From: an uncultured Lachnospiraceae bacterium
GTDB taxonomy: Bacteria; Bacillota_A; Clostridia; Lachnospirales; Lachnospiraceae
Direction: 5' to 3'
NCBI GenBank assembly: GCA_902795835.1
Contig: CADBNA010000369.1
Location: 1-16,553 of the forward strand
Length of the DNA stretch: 16,553 nucleotides
The translations under genes and the position numbers were made by a program. Shown piece by piece: positions 14,201 through 16,553 of the stretch; the first letter of the stretch is position 1; the number at the start of each line of letters is the position of its first letter. Below the pieces are notes generated by a model. It worked only from the letters and a program-made list of their open reading frames with translations, was not told where the DNA came from and searched no databases.

Positions 14201-15868
14201 TCATTCCACACTGATTATACAGTAATACACCGGCTGGCCGCCCTCATTGACCTCCACATCACAGTCCGGGTAGAGCTCACCCGCAGCCTGTGCAAGGCGG
14301 TTGGCGTTCTCCTCCGAGTACCCTTCTCCGAAATAAATGCTGATCAGGGCAGCATCCTCTGTCATCATGGCGCGGATGGCTTCCAGAGCCGTTTCATGGA
14401 TCTCTTTTCCGACGGCAAGTATGCCGTTGTCTCCTACGGCCATGATATCCCCCTGGCGGATGTCCGCATCGCCGATATGGGTATCCCGGATCGCATAAGT
14501 CAGTTCACAGGTGCTGACCGAATCCAGCGCAGCCTGCATGGCCTCCCTGTTCTCGATCACGGACAGGCCCGGATCGTAGCTGATCAGCGCCGCAATTCCC
14601 TGCGGAACCGTCACGGCAGGGATGACAATGACATTTTTCTCCTTGACCAGGTCCCTGGCCTGATTGGCTGCCATGATAATGTTCTTGTTGTTCGGCATCA
14701 GGAAAATGTTCTCTGCATTGACCAGGTCTATGGCATTGAGCACATCTTCAGTGCTGGGATTCATGGTCTGTCCGCCTTCAATCACACGGTCAACGCCCAG
14801 CCCGGCAAAGATCTCGCGGAATCCCTCGCCGGCGGAAACGGCAATAAATCCTACAGCCTTCGGCGGCTCAGCCTGTTTTCCCGCAAGCGCTTCCCGCTGC
14901 TCTTCCGCCAGACGCTCCGCGTCATGGATCAGACTTTCGTGATGCGAATACTGCATGTTCTCAATCTTGATGTCTGAGAGGGGGCCGTATGCCAGTGCCC
15001 GTGAGACGGCCGCACCCGGATCATCCAGATGAGCGTGAACCCGGATCGTCTCGCCTCCTGCTGACAGAACAACGGATTCGCCGGACGCCAGAAGGAACGC
15101 GCGAAGCTCGTCAATCTGCGCTTCCGGGAGCTTGTACGCCGGATGAATCATAAATTCGACGCAGTATCCGTACCGGATCTCTTTTGCGGCGGAAGCCTGT
15201 TCGGCGGCCTCCTCCTGCGCCTCTTCCGCATTGTCTGCGGGAGCGTTATCCCTGCCCATAAAGGCATCATAGGCGCCTTCCAGGATGACAATCAGTCCCT
15301 GGCCGCCGGAATCCACAACGCCGGCCTCTTTGAGCACGGGCAGCATCTCCGGGGTTCTGGCCAGCACCTGGCTGCCGTATTCAATGACAGAACGGAGGTA
15401 TTCCTCCATGGTCATCTGTCCTTCCGCCAGCTTCACCGCCACCTCGGAAATTCCTCTGGCGACAGTGAGGATTGTGCCTTCCTTGGGTTTGATCACAGCC
15501 TTATAGGCTGTCTCCACAGCTTTCTGGGAAGCCTCGGCAATCATGGGGATATCGATCTCGTCGGCCCCTTTTACGACCTTGGCAAATCCGCGGAAAAGCT
15601 GGGACAGGATCACGCCCGAATTCCCCCGCGCACCCCTGAGCGAACCGTTTGAGATCGCCTTGGAGAGCTCCTTGATCGTGGGATTGTCCAGTGCCTGCAC
15701 TTCTTTAACGGCAGACATAACCGTCATCGTCATATTGGTTCCGGTATCGCCGTCCGGCACCGGAAACACATTCAGTTCGTTAATCCAGTCCTTCTTTGCG
15801 TCCAGATTCTGCGCGCCTGCCAGAAACATCCTGGCCAGAAGCACTGCATTTATCGTATTAGAAGACAA
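14201..15868 (-). CDS. fakA: Fatty acid kinase subunit A (DAK2/DhaL domain, YloV family)
   Basis: FakA binds ATP and phosphorylates fatty acids held by a DegV-family FakB partner, feeding phospholipid synthesis. The 555-residue protein has the DhaL/DAK2 domain at about 1-200. PDGDTGTNM at 38-46 supplies the Asp residues that bind the metal, and GARGNSGVILSQLFRG at 79-94 binds phosphate. An Ala/Glu-rich linker at about 205-228 precedes a middle domain with RVHAHLDDPG. The C-terminal region contains VFLMPNNKNI-like and GDNGILAVG motifs. The start is a TTG (15866-15868), since AGGAGG lies about 8 nt upstream and the family N-terminus (AGAxNLxxxKxxINxLNVFPVPDGD) fits. A TTG start may keep expression low. 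It sits 18 bp after asp23, as in many Firmicutes. No fakB is in the window. Confidence 0.94.
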   Translation of the reverse strand: MSSNTINAVLLARMFLAGAQNLDAKKDWINELNVFPVPDGDTGTNMTMTVMSAVKEVQALDNPTIKELSKAISNGSLRGARGNSGVILSQLFRGFAKVVKGADEIDIPMIAEASQKAVETAYKAVIKPKEGTILTVARGISEVAVKLAEGQMTMEEYLRSVIEYGSQVLARTPEMLPVLKEAGVVDSGGQGLIVILEGAYDAFMGRDNAPADNAEEAQEEAAEQASAAKEIRYGYCVEFMIHPAYKLPEAQIDELRAFLLASGESVVLSAGGETIRVHAHLDDPGAAVSRALAYGPLSDIKIENMQYSHHESLIHDAERLAEEQREALAGKQAEPPKAVGFIAVSAGEGFREIFAGLGVDRVIEGGQTMNPSTEDVLNAIDLVNAENIFLMPNNKNIIMAANQARDLVKEKNVIVIPAVTVPQGIAALISYDPGLSVIENREAMQAALDSVSTCELTYAIRDTHIGDADIRQGDIMAVGDNGILAVGKEIHETALEAIRAMMTEDAALISIYFGEGYSEENANRLAQAAGELYPDCDVEVNEGGQPVYYCIISVE

Positions 15869-15886
15869 AGCAAACTCCTCCTGTCG

Positions 15887-16243
15887 TCAGTCGATTTCAC
15901 GAACGCCCTCTACAATGATCCTCACACTGTCCACTTTCATGCCGGTGAACTCTTCCAGTCTCCACTTCACGCTTTCCATCAGGTTTTCCGCAATGGCGGC
16001 TATACTGACGTCAAATGCTACAATCACGTGAAAATCCAGTGAAATCCTGTTGTCATTGATCGTGACATTGATCCCGTGCTTCAGGCTGTCTTTTTTCAGC
16101 AGCCGCACAAGACCGTCCTTCATATTGACAGCGGCCATGCCGACGATCCCGGCGCACTCCACTGCCACACTGCCGGCATATGTCGCGATAACCTCGGGAC
16201 TGATCACGACCTCGCCGAGACTGGAATCCAAATGCCCCTTCAT
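15887..16243 (-). CDS. yloU: Asp23/Gls24 family envelope stress response protein
   Basis: The 118-residue protein belongs to the Asp23/Gls24 family, small cytoplasmic proteins linked to the cell envelope and alkaline stress in Gram-positives. Family features are GEVVISPEVIATYAGSVAVECAGIVGMA near the N-terminus, then GINVTINDNRISLDFHVIVAFDVSIAAIAENLMESVKWRLEEFTG split over the centre, and VRIIVEGV near the end. I choose the ATG at 16241-16243, with AGGAG 7 nt upstream, over an in-frame TTG eight codons earlier that has no ribosome binding site. It is the first gene of asp23-fakA-recG. The rpmB-asp23-fakA order is widely conserved in Firmicutes, where this gene is often called yloU. The exact function is unknown. 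Confidence 0.93.
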   Translation of the reverse strand: MKGHLDSSLGEVVISPEVIATYAGSVAVECAGIVGMAAVNMKDGLVRLLKKDSLKHGINVTINDNRISLDFHVIVAFDVSIAAIAENLMESVKWRLEEFTGMKVDSVRIIVEGVREID

Positions 16244-16276
16244 ACTCCGGCTCCTTTCCTGTTTCAATCAAACTAC

Positions 16277-16305
16277 AGTATAACCCATTCTGCCGAAAAA
16301 GCAAA
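16277..16305 (-). promoter_or_regulatory. Promoter of asp23-fakA-recG
   Basis: On the minus strand TATACT (plus 16277-16282) follows TTTGCT (plus 16300-16305) after 17 bp. The -10 box is good and the -35 is weak. The -35 lies in the T-rich tail of the rpmB terminator. The transcript would start about 28 nt before the ATG. Confidence 0.5.
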
Positions 16306-16333
16306 GAAAAAGAGTTCTGCCACCGGGCAGAAC
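16306..16333 (-). terminator. Intrinsic terminator of rpmB
   Basis: On the minus strand GTTCTGCC (plus 16326-16333) pairs with GGCAGAAC (plus 16314-16321) across a 4-nt loop. It is followed by CTCTTTTTCTTTG. It lies 36 bp after the rpmB stop and separates rpmB from asp23. Confidence 0.88.
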
Positions 16334-16369
16334 CCTATTCTGTACTGAAAAAACCGTAAGGGCGTGACC

Positions 16370-16553
16370 TCAGGCACGCTCTACTTTTCCGCTTCTCAGG
16401 CAGCTCGTACACACATACATTCTCTTATTGCCCTGCGGCGTCTTGACACGGACAGACTTCACATTTGCTCTCCACATCTTGTTCGATCTTCTATGAGAAT
16501 GGCTGACAGCGTTACCAAAGTAAACGGCTTTCTCGCAGATAGCACACTTTGCC
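16370..16553 (-). CDS. rpmB: 50S ribosomal protein L28 (first two bases outside the window)
   Basis: The window holds everything except the first two bases of the start codon, giving a 61-residue protein that begins (M)AKCAICEKAVYFGNAVSHSH. It is the large-subunit protein L28, with the expected KMWRANVKSVRVKTPQG core. Cysteines at 4, 7, 49 and 52 form two CxxC pairs, the zinc-ribbon (C+) form of L28. In some bacteria this form is replaced by a zinc-free paralogue under zinc starvation. The TGA at 16370-16372 is followed by a clear intrinsic terminator, so rpmB appears to be a single-gene unit. In many Firmicutes it likewise precedes asp23 and fakA. Confidence 0.97.
   Translation of the reverse strand, partial: AKCAICEKAVYFGNAVSHSHRRSNKMWRANVKSVRVKTPQGNKRMYVCTSCLRSGKVERA

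Noticed and set aside
14179..14211. Upstream GTG start for recG overlapping fakA by 11 bp
   Set aside because: The ATG at 14176-14178 has an AGAGGT site and gives the usual RecG N-terminus; the GTG lacks a clear site.

Overview
The window looks like chromosomal DNA from a moderately GC-rich member of the Clostridia, most probably Lachnospiraceae. The evidence is the rpmB / Asp23 (YloU) / FakA / RecG and RsmD / CoaD gene order, the split HisZ + short HisG system, a Gram-positive RecU and signal peptidase I, a RelQ-type alarmone synthetase, and a lysine/alanine-rich protein with a C-terminal domain that I associate with DUF6465. The genus cannot be told from this window. All genes I can support lie on the minus strand, so transcription runs from high to low coordinates. 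I see no tRNA, rRNA, CRISPR array, insertion sequence or phage gene.

Layout in the direction of transcription. (1) 16553-16300: the ribosomal protein L28 gene (rpmB, lacking its first two bases) and its intrinsic terminator. (2) 16282-12109: a promoter, then asp23/yloU, fakA (TTG start) and recG, closely packed. (3) 12062-11218: a single-gene unit with its own promoter, encoding the Lys/Ala-rich DUF6465-like protein. It ends in a 187-bp branched inverted repeat followed by six T residues. (4) 11160-8799: a good promoter, then a methylglyoxal-synthase-like gene with substituted active-site residues, rsmD, coaD and a coiled-coil gene, ending at a strong terminator that sits only about 20 nt before relQ. 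(5) 8778-4855: relQ, an unknown two-helix membrane protein, an RluC/D-type pseudouridine synthase, signal peptidase I and recU, with short gaps or 4-bp overlaps. (6) 4858-1: a histidine operon, hisZ-hisG-hisD-hisB plus the first 53 codons of a HisA/HisF-like TIM barrel. It is driven by a promoter whose -35 box overlaps the recU stop codon.

Most of the window is housekeeping: translation (L28, RsmD, pseudouridine synthase), CoA synthesis (CoaD), fatty-acid activation (FakA), DNA repair and recombination (RecG, RecU), secretion (signal peptidase), stringent response (RelQ) and histidine synthesis. HisZ and HisG should form the hetero-octameric ATP phosphoribosyltransferase, followed by HisB and HisD later in the pathway.

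The parts most worth a second look are non-coding or accessory. There is a structured element between hisB and the hisA-like gene with three interleaved complementary pairs in 32 nt. There is a branched long-hairpin element downstream of the DUF6465-like gene. The relQ leader looks like an attenuator. HisZ carries a roughly 130-residue acidic tail built from 7-residue and then 17-residue repeats. The methylglyoxal-synthase homologue has lost several conserved catalytic residues. None of these could be tested against databases here.
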